Below, in pieces: positions 1-5,562 of a stretch of DNA of 10,096 bases. The notes beneath the pieces were generated by a model. The model was not told the DNA's origin. It did not search any database and saw nothing but the letters and a program-made list of their open reading frames with translations. The stretch comes from JADCCX01 sp031373545. Its GTDB lineage: Bacteria > Pseudomonadota > Alphaproteobacteria > Rhizobiales > Beijerinckiaceae. The DNA is taken from contig JANMMT010000009.1 in the NCBI GenBank assembly GCA_031373545.1, forward strand, positions 1 through 10,096, read 5' to 3'. The stretch's first letter is position 1. The number at the start of each line of letters is the position of its first letter. The position numbers were made by a program, and so were the translations under genes.

Positions 1-2
1 CG

Positions 3-68
3 CCGCAACTGCATTTCGAGGTGCGCAAGGGTTCGACGCCTGTCGATCCGGCCAAATACCTCGATTAA
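3..68 (+). CDS. C-terminal end of an M23/NlpD-like peptidoglycan peptidase (partial)
   Basis: Only the last 21 codons and the TAA stop are inside the window; the gene enters from the left edge. The frame reads PQLHFEVRKGSTPVDPAKYLD, which matches the C-terminal end of LytM/M23 (lysostaphin-type) domains, where an (H)LHFE(I/V)R strand is followed by G-x-P-V-(D/N)-P-x-x-Y-L. In active M23 enzymes this strand carries an H-x-H zinc and catalytic pair. Here the first position is Gln (Q-L-H), so the pair is incomplete. That pattern is known from NlpD/EnvC-type proteins, which activate amidases in the periplasm rather than cut peptidoglycan themselves. Family assignment is good for so short a piece; the NlpD-like, non-catalytic role is inference because the rest of the active site cannot be seen. 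Confidence 0.75.
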   Translation, partial: PQLHFEVRKGSTPVDPAKYLD

Positions 69-125
69 CCCCTTTCAAGGAACAGGTGTCCGGTTCACGT
101 GAGACCCATCGGACATCTTGAAGCG

Positions 126-162
126 CGGCGGCCATGGTCAACCTCCCATGGTCGCCGTTTTT
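126..162 (+). terminator. Rho-independent terminator after the M23 gene
   Basis: A 12-bp stem pairs 126-137 (CGGCGGCCATGG) with 146-157 (CCATGGTCGCCG), with one G-T wobble and an 8-base loop. Five T follow at 158-162. The T tract lies on the plus-strand downstream side only, so it serves the M23 gene and not the convergent ATPase gene. Confidence 0.8.
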
Positions 163-164
163 CG

Positions 165-192
165 CCGCCGTTGATAGGGCCGGCGGTTTTTT
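165..192 (+). terminator. Second, tandem Rho-independent terminator
   Basis: CCGCCG (165-170) pairs with CGGCGG (181-186) over a 10-base loop and is followed by six T (187-192). It starts 2 bases after the T tract of the first terminator and ends 1 base short of the stop codon of the convergent DUF815 gene. It again faces the plus strand and probably serves as a backup that keeps transcription out of the opposing gene. Confidence 0.65.
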
Positions 193-193
193 C

Positions 194-1078
194 TCACACC
201 AACGTTTTCACGCCCATGCGTCCCGCCAGATCCTGAATGAATTGCCAGGCCACGCGGCCTGTGCGGCTGCCGCGTGTGGTCGCCCATTCCAGCGCTTCAT
301 GGTGTAGCGTCGCGATGTCCCCCTGCAGCTTGAAATGCCGCGCGTAACCTTCCACCATGGCGAGATATTCGTCCTGGCTGCATTTGTGGAAGCCGAGCCA
401 CAGTCCGAACCGATCGGAGAGCGAGACTTTTTCCTCCACCGCTTCATGGGGGTTGATGGCGGTGGAGCGCTCGTTCTCCATCATGTCGCGCGGCAGCAAG
501 TGCCGCCGGTTCGACGTGGCGTAGAAAATGACGTTTTCAGGTCGTCCCTCGATGCCGCCTTCCAGCACGGCTTTGAGAGATTTGTAGGTCGTGTCGTCGT
601 GATCGAATGACAGGTCGTCGCAAAAGATGATGAAACGATGTGAGTCCTCCCGCAGCAGGCCCATGAGCACCGGCAGCGTGTTGATGTCCTCACGGTGAAT
701 CTCGATCAGCTTGAGGGGCAAGGCCGCGCCTTGAGGTTCCTTGCGGCGGGCGGCATTGATCGAGCCATGCGCCGCCTTGACGAGCGAGGATTTGCCCATG
801 CCACGCGCGCCCCACAGCAGCGCGTTGTTGGCAGGCAGCCCCTGAGCAAAGCGCTGGGTGTTCTCCAGCAGCATGTCGCGGTTGCGCTCGATGCCCTTGA
901 GCAAAGGCAGGGCGACGGCGTTGATATGGGGAACGGGCTGCAAGCGCGGCGGGGCAGTGTGCCACACGAAGGCATCCGCGCCCGTCATGTCCGCCGTGCC
1001 GGCGTGAGGAGGAGCCGTGCGCTCCAGCGCCAGTGCGATGCGGGTCAGAAGCGCGAGAAGGGCGGGATCAGTGCTCAT
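194..1078 (-). CDS. DUF815 family AAA-type ATPase
   Basis: Predicted cytoplasmic ATP-binding protein of about 294 residues. It shows a Walker A motif GARGMGKSS at about residues 90-98, a hydrophobic Walker B strand ending in DD (FIIFCDD, about 149-155), a sensor-like ATSNRRH (about 187-193), a conserved SDRFGLWLGF segment (about 221-230) and a C-terminal GSRTGRVAWQFIQDLAG region. This is the layout of DUF815 proteins, P-loop ATPases whose cellular role is not established. I place the start at the ATG at 1076-1078 (MSTDPALLALLTRIALALER) because family members begin with a similar short helix. The frame stays open to a TTG at 1135, which would add 19 residues of non-family sequence. No strong ribosome binding site precedes either candidate. 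From general knowledge, alphaproteobacterial relatives often lie next to an M23 peptidase gene, as here, though with yajC-secDF on the other side. The family call is firm; the start is less so. Confidence 0.88.
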   Translation of the reverse strand: MSTDPALLALLTRIALALERTAPPHAGTADMTGADAFVWHTAPPRLQPVPHINAVALPLLKGIERNRDMLLENTQRFAQGLPANNALLWGARGMGKSSLVKAAHGSINAARRKEPQGAALPLKLIEIHREDINTLPVLMGLLREDSHRFIIFCDDLSFDHDDTTYKSLKAVLEGGIEGRPENVIFYATSNRRHLLPRDMMENERSTAINPHEAVEEKVSLSDRFGLWLGFHKCSQDEYLAMVEGYARHFKLQGDIATLHHEALEWATTRGSRTGRVAWQFIQDLAGRMGVKTLV

Positions 1079-1166
1079 ATGACAGGCTCTGCAGACGGGA
1101 GGCTTCTGCTTGCGGCGCGCGCCACGGCAAATCAACCATTTTCACCTTGATGAGCCGCAAACGCTG

Positions 1167-1194
1167 CTTGAACGATGCGCGGCGCACGCTATTG
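1167..1194 (+). promoter_or_regulatory. Candidate sigma-70 promoter for the substrate-binding protein gene
   Basis: CTTGAA (1167-1172), a 16-base spacer and CTATTG (1189-1194) resemble the rhizobial housekeeping promoter CTTGAC-N17-CTATAT. It lies in the 172-base divergent intergenic space, about 57 bases upstream of the start codon at 1251. This is a match by eye only; no operator was recognised. Confidence 0.35.
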
Positions 1195-1250
1195 GTGTGA
1201 CGAAGCCATAAACTGCCCCTGCACAAGCATGGGATTCCGGGAGAAACGCC

Positions 1251-2219
1251 ATGATCAGCCGCCGCGTCTTCGTTGCTGCCTCTGCAAGCCTGCCTTTTGC
1301 CACGCGGGCCCATGCGCAGGCTTTCCCCAGCAAGCCGCTGCGCATGATCGTGGCCTATCCCGCAGGCGGGCCGACCGATGGAATCGCGCGCATCGTGGCG
1401 CAGGATCTGTCGGGCGCACTGGGGCAGAACGTGATTGTCGAGAATGTGGCAGGTGCATCGGGCTCCATCGGCACGCGTCAGGTGGCGCGCGGTGATGCTG
1501 ATGGACATGTTTTCACCTTTGGCAACAACCAGACCTACGGCAACAACATGTTTCTGCTCAAGGAACCGGGCTATGATGCTGTGAAGGATTTCGCCCCTCT
1601 CGCCAGCCCCGGTGCCTTCGAGCATGTGTTCGTGGTGCGCAATGGCCTGGCTGTGCGAAGCATTTCCGACCTGATCAAGATGGCGAAGGACCGCCCCGGA
1701 GCGCTCAACTACGGCTCGACGGGCGCGGGTTCCGGCTCGCATCTGTCAACCGAACTGTTCATGGTGCGCACGGGAATCCAGATGCAGCACGTGCCCTTCC
1801 GTGGTGCGGCACCCCTGGTGCAAGAAATCGTCGGCGACCGGATCGATGTGGCCAATTCGACGATGGGCTCGGTGTTTCAACAGATCGAAGCGGGGACCAT
1901 GCGCGCCATCGGAATTGCATCCCCCAAGCGCAATCCCCGATTGCCAAATGTGCCGACTTTGCAGGAGCAGGGCGTCATGGGCGCGGATGCCGAGAGCTGG
2001 ACGGGTTTTTTCGCGCCAGCAGCCACGCCTGCCACTGTGCAGGAGCGCTTGTCGCGCGAAATATTGGCATCCCTTGCCAAACCCGCCGTGCGTGATTCGA
2101 TCGAGAAACTGGGGTTCACGCTCAACATCCGCAACGGTCAGGAACTGCGTGTCTATCAGGCCAGCGAGATCAAGGTGGGCGAGGAAATCATCAAGGCAGC
2201 TGGCGTCAAGGCAGAATGA
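1251..2219 (+). CDS. Bug/TctC-family periplasmic substrate-binding protein
   Basis: A 322-residue exported solute-binding protein of the tripartite tricarboxylate transporter (TTT) class. Residues 1-22 form a signal peptide (hydrophobic core, A-H-A cleavage site before QAFPSKP). The N-terminus S-R-R-V-F resembles a twin-arginine motif, so Tat export is possible. The mature protein starts with the Bug hallmark PSKPLRMIVAYPAGGPTD (about 26-43). Further typical segments are NYGSTGAGSGSHLSTELF (about 153-170), VPFRGAAPLVQEIVGDRID (181-199) and LPNVPTLQEQG towards the end. Length is normal for the family. The start is supported by GGGAG at 1239-1243, 7 bases before the ATG. Members bind carboxylates or other small organic solutes; the ligand cannot be told from sequence. 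No TctA or TctB membrane partner lies nearby, so it is an orphan binding protein, which is common for this greatly expanded family in Proteobacteria. Confidence 0.93.
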   Translation: MISRRVFVAASASLPFATRAHAQAFPSKPLRMIVAYPAGGPTDGIARIVAQDLSGALGQNVIVENVAGASGSIGTRQVARGDADGHVFTFGNNQTYGNNMFLLKEPGYDAVKDFAPLASPGAFEHVFVVRNGLAVRSISDLIKMAKDRPGALNYGSTGAGSGSHLSTELFMVRTGIQMQHVPFRGAAPLVQEIVGDRIDVANSTMGSVFQQIEAGTMRAIGIASPKRNPRLPNVPTLQEQGVMGADAESWTGFFAPAATPATVQERLSREILASLAKPAVRDSIEKLGFTLNIRNGQELRVYQASEIKVGEEIIKAAGVKAE

Positions 2220-2230
2220 TACGATTCCCT

Positions 2231-2253
2231 GAAGCAGCAATTCACGCTGCTTT
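2231..2253 (+). terminator. Weak hairpin after the substrate-binding protein gene
   Basis: AAGCAGC (2232-2238) pairs with GCTGCTT (2246-2252) over a 7-base loop, extendable by a G-T pair. Only three T close the structure before TGCGG, so as an intrinsic terminator it is weak. Its position 12 bases after the stop codon supports a role in termination or transcript-end protection. Confidence 0.45.
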
Positions 2254-2652
2254 GCGGTAAAATATTATTTCAACATCAGCATCGAAAAAACATGATAATA
2301 TTATATCCGTGTTATTGCATTCACTCGGGCATTAAACTACATATTGGGCGTTGGTGGGTGTGGGGCCTGATTCATTAGCCATCTACATTGCTCGCTAGGG
2401 TTGCCGTTTTTGCTCTCTTCTCCTCGCACCGCCGAAAATGGTGGTTCTTCCGGGCGAGGTCACGAGGCTCCGGTCGCGCTGCATGCTCACCAACACCTGC
2501 CTTTCCATTGGCAAAGGTGCCGCAGGTCAGCCCACTGATCCGCATTTGTGCGGATGGACGTTGTGTTTGCCGCAGCCTTATGTGTGATCTCTGCTGCTGC
2601 TCTGTTGTATTGGAGCAGCTCTGGGCGTTTGAAGCAGGTCAGGGGCGCAAAC
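2254..2652. other. Gene-free stretch, partly AT-rich
   Basis: No convincing gene was found in these 399 bases; the reading frames present look like chance. The first 90 bases are clearly AT-rich against the GC-rich genes around them. They hold AATATTAT (2261-2268) facing the perfect 10-base palindrome ATAATATTAT (2295-2304). A weak promoter-like pair, TTGCAT (2315-2320) and CTACAT (2337-2342) with a 16-base spacer, follows. Further on, ATCCGCA (2538-2544) and TGCGGAT (2549-2555) form a 7-bp hairpin with a TTTG loop but no T tract. These could be promoter or operator elements for the small gene at 2653 and the dehydrogenase, or the remains of a lost element. Function is not shown. Confidence 0.5.
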
Positions 2653-2901
2653 ATGCACACGCTTTCCCGCATATCGGCAGCAGCAGCGGCAAGTCTCGTG
2701 CTGTCTCTTGGCAGCGCGTCGGCACTGCCGCGCCTGCATGTCCTGGTCGCCGAACCGGCTGCGCAGGTGCAACCTGCGGCGGGCGGACCATCGACCGAGT
2801 TCAGACGCTGCATGCGCGAGAAATATGGGCGGAATTATTTTCGCGGCGTGCCGCGTGCGTACCGCTTTCATATGACTCAGGCGTGCAGCAGCCGGGTATG
2901 A
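2653..2901 (+). CDS. Small exported protein of unknown function
   Basis: An 82-residue protein I do not recognise. It begins with a clear Sec-type signal peptide (MHTLSRISAAAAASLVLSLGSASA, residues 1-24, cleavage after A-S-A) and then a Pro/Ala-rich linker. The C-terminal part carries two cysteines in the pattern F-R-R-C-M-R-E-K-Y-G ... Y-F-R-G-V-P-R-A-Y-R ... M-T-Q-A-C, which could form one disulfide in the periplasm. The start at 2653 is supported by AGGGG at 2641-2645, 7 bases upstream, and by the signal peptide starting exactly there. A GTG at 2548 is in frame but would place 35 extra residues ahead of the signal peptide. It lies 62 bases before the PQQ dehydrogenase on the same strand and may be co-transcribed. 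The signal peptide and ribosome site make it likely to be real. Confidence 0.6.
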   Translation: MHTLSRISAAAAASLVLSLGSASALPRLHVLVAEPAAQVQPAAGGPSTEFRRCMREKYGRNYFRGVPRAYRFHMTQACSSRV

Positions 2902-2963
2902 CGGCCCCAATCAGAGCGCAATTGCTGGTAAGCATGACGCGGATCTCTTGATAGGAAAAAGTC

Positions 2964-4109
2964 ATGCGCGCCATCTTTATCATTGCATTGATGCTCGGTG
3001 TTACGCCCGCTGCTGGTCAGACAGCACGTCCTTACACAACCGAGCGCGGCTCGGTGATCGTGGAGCCCGTTGCGCGTGGCTTGGAAAACCCGTGGGGCTT
3101 GGCCTTTTTGCCGGATGGCCGCATGCTCGTATCCGAGCGCCCCGGGCGCATGCGCTTGGTTGCTGCGGACGGCAGCCTGTCCGCACCACTCACGGGCGTG
3201 CCGCAGGTCTCCGCCCGCAACCAGGGCGGCTTGCTCGATGTGGTGCTTGACCCGGATTTTGCCAGCACACGCCATGTCTTTGTCACCTTCGCCGAGCCCC
3301 GCAGCGGCGGCAATACGACAGCTCTGGCGCGCTTGCGCCTCAATGCAGCGGCCACCGGTTTTGACCAGAGTGAAGTAATCTGGCGCCAGCAGCCCGTTTA
3401 CAACGGCGGCCACCATTTTGGCTCGCGCATCGTGTTTGACCGCACAGGGGCGCTTTTCGTTGTCCTGGGAGATCGTTATGACCTGAAAGACCAGGCGCAG
3501 AATCCGCAGAATACGCTTGGCAAGATCGTGCGCCTCACCAAGCAGGGCGCGCCTGCCAGCGGCAATCCGGCTGGCCCCGCGCCGGGCACCGCCTCACCGT
3601 CCGCAGCCTGGTTGCCGGAGATCTGGTCCATCGGCCACCGCAATGTACAGGGCGCAGCGCTGCACCCGGTCACAGGCAAGCTCTGGACGGCCGAGCACGG
3701 CGCGCGCGGCGGCGACGAGATCAATGTGCCAGAGGCCGGCAAGAACTACGGATGGCCGGTCATCACCTATGGCCGCGATTATTCCGGCGCCGCGATCGGG
3801 GAGGGGAGCCGCAAGGCCGGCATGGAGCAGCCGCTGTTTTACTGGGATCCCTCCATCGCTCCTTCCGGTATGGCGTTTTACACCGGCGATCAATTTCCCG
3901 CCTGGCGGGGCAATGTGTTTGTCGGCGCGTTGGCAGGCCAGCTCGTATCGCGGCTCACCCTCGATGGCGAAAAGGTGGTGGGCGAGGAACGCCTGTTCGC
4001 GGGCATGAACAAGCGCATCCGTGATGTACGCCAGGGGCTAGATGGCTGGCTCTACCTCCTGACAGATGCGCCGGACGGAGAGGTGCTGCGGGTGCGTACT
4101 GCGCCTTGA
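2964..4109 (+). CDS. PQQ-dependent aldose sugar dehydrogenase (YliI/soluble GDH-B family)
   Basis: A 381-residue periplasmic beta-propeller dehydrogenase that, by family, oxidises aldose sugars at C1 with pyrroloquinoline quinone as cofactor. Residues 1-18 form a signal peptide (cleavage near A-A-G before Q-T). Family landmarks in order are ENPWGLAFLPDGRMLVSERPGR (41-62), NQGGLLDVVLDPDF (86-99), GGHHFGSRIVFD (148-159, with the likely catalytic His), LGDRYD (168-173), NTLGKIVRL (183-191), GHRNVQG (224-230), EHGARGGDEIN (244-254, calcium/PQQ region), NYGWP (261-265) and APSGMAFY (299-306). Length is close to E. coli YliI. AGGA at 2953-2956 lies 7 bases before the ATG. No PQQ synthesis genes are in the window, so the cofactor must come from genes elsewhere or from outside. 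The assignment to family is firm; the substrate is not determined. Confidence 0.93.
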   Translation: MRAIFIIALMLGVTPAAGQTARPYTTERGSVIVEPVARGLENPWGLAFLPDGRMLVSERPGRMRLVAADGSLSAPLTGVPQVSARNQGGLLDVVLDPDFASTRHVFVTFAEPRSGGNTTALARLRLNAAATGFDQSEVIWRQQPVYNGGHHFGSRIVFDRTGALFVVLGDRYDLKDQAQNPQNTLGKIVRLTKQGAPASGNPAGPAPGTASPSAAWLPEIWSIGHRNVQGAALHPVTGKLWTAEHGARGGDEINVPEAGKNYGWPVITYGRDYSGAAIGEGSRKAGMEQPLFYWDPSIAPSGMAFYTGDQFPAWRGNVFVGALAGQLVSRLTLDGEKVVGEERLFAGMNKRIRDVRQGLDGWLYLLTDAPDGEVLRVRTAP

Positions 4110-4132
4110 CACAATGTCGCGCTGCGCCTAAT
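4105..4132 (+). promoter_or_regulatory. serC: Likely sigma-70 promoter of serC-serA, overlapping the upstream stop codon
   Basis: CTTGAC (4105-4110) is an exact match to the rhizobial -35 consensus and reads TTGACA at 4106-4111. It contains the TGA stop of the dehydrogenase gene. After 16 bases comes CCTAAT (4127-4132), a moderate -10. Transcription would start near 4139, just before the structured leader. The position and -35 match make this the best promoter candidate in the window. Confidence 0.55.
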
Positions 4133-4138
4133 GCCGCC

Positions 4139-4181
4139 GACGGGACACGCCCCCCCACCGGGGCGCAATCATCTGAGAGGA
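4139..4181 (+). ncRNA. serC leader, resembling the alphaproteobacterial serC RNA motif
   Basis: The leader between the predicted start site and serC holds a strong hairpin: CGCCCC (4148-4153) pairs with GGGGCG (4160-4165) over the loop CCCACC. It is preceded by GACGGGACA and followed by CAATCATCTGAGAGGA, whose end is the ribosome binding site (GAGAGGA, 4175-4181). Structure and position, directly upstream of serC in an alphaproteobacterium, fit my recollection of the serC RNA motif, a conserved 5' leader structure found by comparative genomics. A role in cis regulation of serine synthesis is presumed for that motif and its ligand, if any, is unknown. I could not run a covariance model, so the match is from memory and the outer boundaries are approximate. 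Confidence 0.6.
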
Positions 4182-4191
4182 TGGAACTGAT

Positions 4192-5373
4192 ATGACGACC
4201 GAACTTGCACGTCCAGATTCTGCTTTGAAAAGACCTGGCGTGCCGAATTTCTCCTCCGGCCCCTGCGCCAAGCGCCCCGGATGGTCTCTCAAAAACCTCA
4301 GAACAGATTCGCTCGGTCGCTCGCACCGCGCCAAGATCGGCAAGGCCCGCCTGAAGCAGGCCATCGACATGACCCGCGATGTGCTGGAAGTGCCCGCCGA
4401 CTATCTCATCGGCATCGTGCCCGCCTCCGACACCGGCGCCTATGAAATGGCCATGTGGACCATGCTAGGCGCGCGCCCCGTGACCATGGTGGCCTGGGAA
4501 AGCTTTGGCGAAGGCTGGGTGACGGACGCCGTCAAGCAGCTCAAATTGGCCGACTGCGAGACGGTGATTGCACCCTACGGCGAGCTGCCGAACCTCAAGA
4601 AGCTCGATACCAGGACCCGCGATATCTGCTTCACCTGGAACGGCACCACCTCCGGCGTGCGCGTCACCGATGCGGATTGGATTGCGGCTGACCGCGAAGG
4701 CCTGACCTTCTGCGATGCCACCTCCGCCGCCTTCGCGCAGCCTTTGGATTGGGCCAAGCTCGATGTCACGACCTTCTCCTGGCAAAAGGCGCTGGGCGGC
4801 GAGGCGGCCCACGGCATCCTCATTCTCAGCCCGCGCGCCGTGCAGCGGCTGGAGACCTACAAGCCCGCCTGGCCGATCCCCAAGGTGTTTCGCCTCACCT
4901 CAGGCGGGAAGCTGATCAAGGGCATCTTTGAAGGCGAGACCATCAACACGCCGTCCATGCTCTGTGTGGAGGATTACATCGACGCGCTGACCTGGGCCAA
5001 GAAGGTCGGCGGTCTTTCGGGCCTGATGAAGCGTGCGGATGCCAACACCCGCGCCATCGCGGCTTTCGTGAAAGCCAACGACTGGATCGATTTTCTGGCC
5101 GTCAAGCCCAAGACTCGCTCCAACACCAGTGTCTGCCTCAAGTTCACCGACCCGGCCGTGACGAGATTGTCAGCGGAAGAGCAGGCTAATTTCGCCAAAG
5201 CCATCGTGGCCAGCCTGGAGAAAGACGGCGTCGGCCTCGATCTCGGCCATTACCGCGATGCGCCTCCGGGTCTGCGCATCTGGTGCGGTGCCACGGTGCA
5301 GGCGCGTGATGTGAAAGCGCTCATGCCATGGGTCGCCCAAGCGTTCGCCGCTGAAAAAGCGAAGCTGAAGTAA
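4192..5373 (+). CDS. serC: Phosphoserine aminotransferase SerC
   Basis: A 393-residue cytoplasmic PLP enzyme that converts 3-phosphohydroxypyruvate and glutamate to 3-phosphoserine and 2-oxoglutarate, the second step of serine synthesis. It is of the alphaproteobacterial SerC subtype, recognised by the N-terminal PNFSSGPCAKRPGWS (18-32) and RSHRAKIGKARL (43-54). Other landmarks are GIVPASDTGAYEMAMW (74-89), WNGTTSGVR (149-157), CDATSAAFA (174-182, Asp for the pyridine nitrogen) and FSWQKALGGE (195-204), where Lys199 should form the PLP Schiff base. The C-terminal CGATV segment is also typical. GAGAGGA at 4175-4181 lies 10 bases before the ATG. It is followed by serA 189 bases downstream on the same strand, the usual order in this group, although a repeat element fills the gap. 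Such enzymes can also act in PLP synthesis on a threonate substrate; that is family knowledge and not visible here. Confidence 0.96.
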   Translation: MTTELARPDSALKRPGVPNFSSGPCAKRPGWSLKNLRTDSLGRSHRAKIGKARLKQAIDMTRDVLEVPADYLIGIVPASDTGAYEMAMWTMLGARPVTMVAWESFGEGWVTDAVKQLKLADCETVIAPYGELPNLKKLDTRTRDICFTWNGTTSGVRVTDADWIAADREGLTFCDATSAAFAQPLDWAKLDVTTFSWQKALGGEAAHGILILSPRAVQRLETYKPAWPIPKVFRLTSGGKLIKGIFEGETINTPSMLCVEDYIDALTWAKKVGGLSGLMKRADANTRAIAAFVKANDWIDFLAVKPKTRSNTSVCLKFTDPAVTRLSAEEQANFAKAIVASLEKDGVGLDLGHYRDAPPGLRIWCGATVQARDVKALMPWVAQAFAAEKAKLK

Positions 5374-5386
5374 AGTATTCTTCCTT

Positions 5387-5401
5387 CTCCCTTCGCGGGA
5401 G
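5387..5401. repeat. Truncated repeat module after serC
   Basis: CTCCC (5387-5391) pairs with GGGAG (5397-5401) over TTCGC. The preceding CCTT makes the left arm match the CCTTCTCCC module of the full element that begins 20 bases further on, while the right arm lacks the expected AAGG. It looks like a broken extra copy of that end module. Confidence 0.5.
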
Positions 5402-5420
5402 CAAATTGAGACAAACTTTT

Positions 5421-5549
5421 CCTTCTCCCCTCGTGGGAGAAGGTGTCAGGCGCAGCCTGACGGATGAGGGGGAAGCCCCTCAAAGCTTTTACCCCCCTCA
5501 TCCGACCTTTGCTGATGCAAAGGCCACCTTCTCCCGCAAGGGGAGAAGG
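5421..5549. repeat. Mosaic palindromic repeat, copy A (RIME/REP-like), between serC and serA
   Basis: A chain of inverted repeats. CCTTCTCCC/GGGAGAAGG (5421-5429 with 5435-5443) comes first, then GTCAGGC/GCCTGAC (5445-5451 with 5455-5461). GGATGAGGGGG/CCCCCTCATCC follows (5462-5472 with 5493-5503), then CCTTTGC/GCAAAGG (5506-5512 with 5517-5523), and finally CCTTCTCCC/GGGAGAAGG again (5527-5535 with 5541-5549). The two end modules are near-copies, so the whole element is also roughly palindromic. A second diverged copy lies at 7160-7315. Elements of this composition are, to my knowledge, abundant between genes in Rhizobiales (RIME or similar mosaic families). Because it lies inside the serC-serA unit it is probably transcribed, and its last arm ends one base before the serA ribosome binding site. 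Confidence 0.85.
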
Positions 5550-5562
5550 AAAGGAATAAAAA

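Noticed and set aside
2388..2951. Plus-strand open frame of 187 codons overlapping the small exported protein gene
   Set aside because: Composition rich in Cys, Arg and Ser with no ribosome site; the overlapping frame with a signal peptide and AGGGG site explains the region better.
5380..5562. CRISPR-like array from the repeated CTTCTCCC/GGGAGAAG units near serA
   Set aside because: The units are inverted arms of hairpins of unequal spacing, not regular direct repeats with unique spacers, and no cas gene is present.
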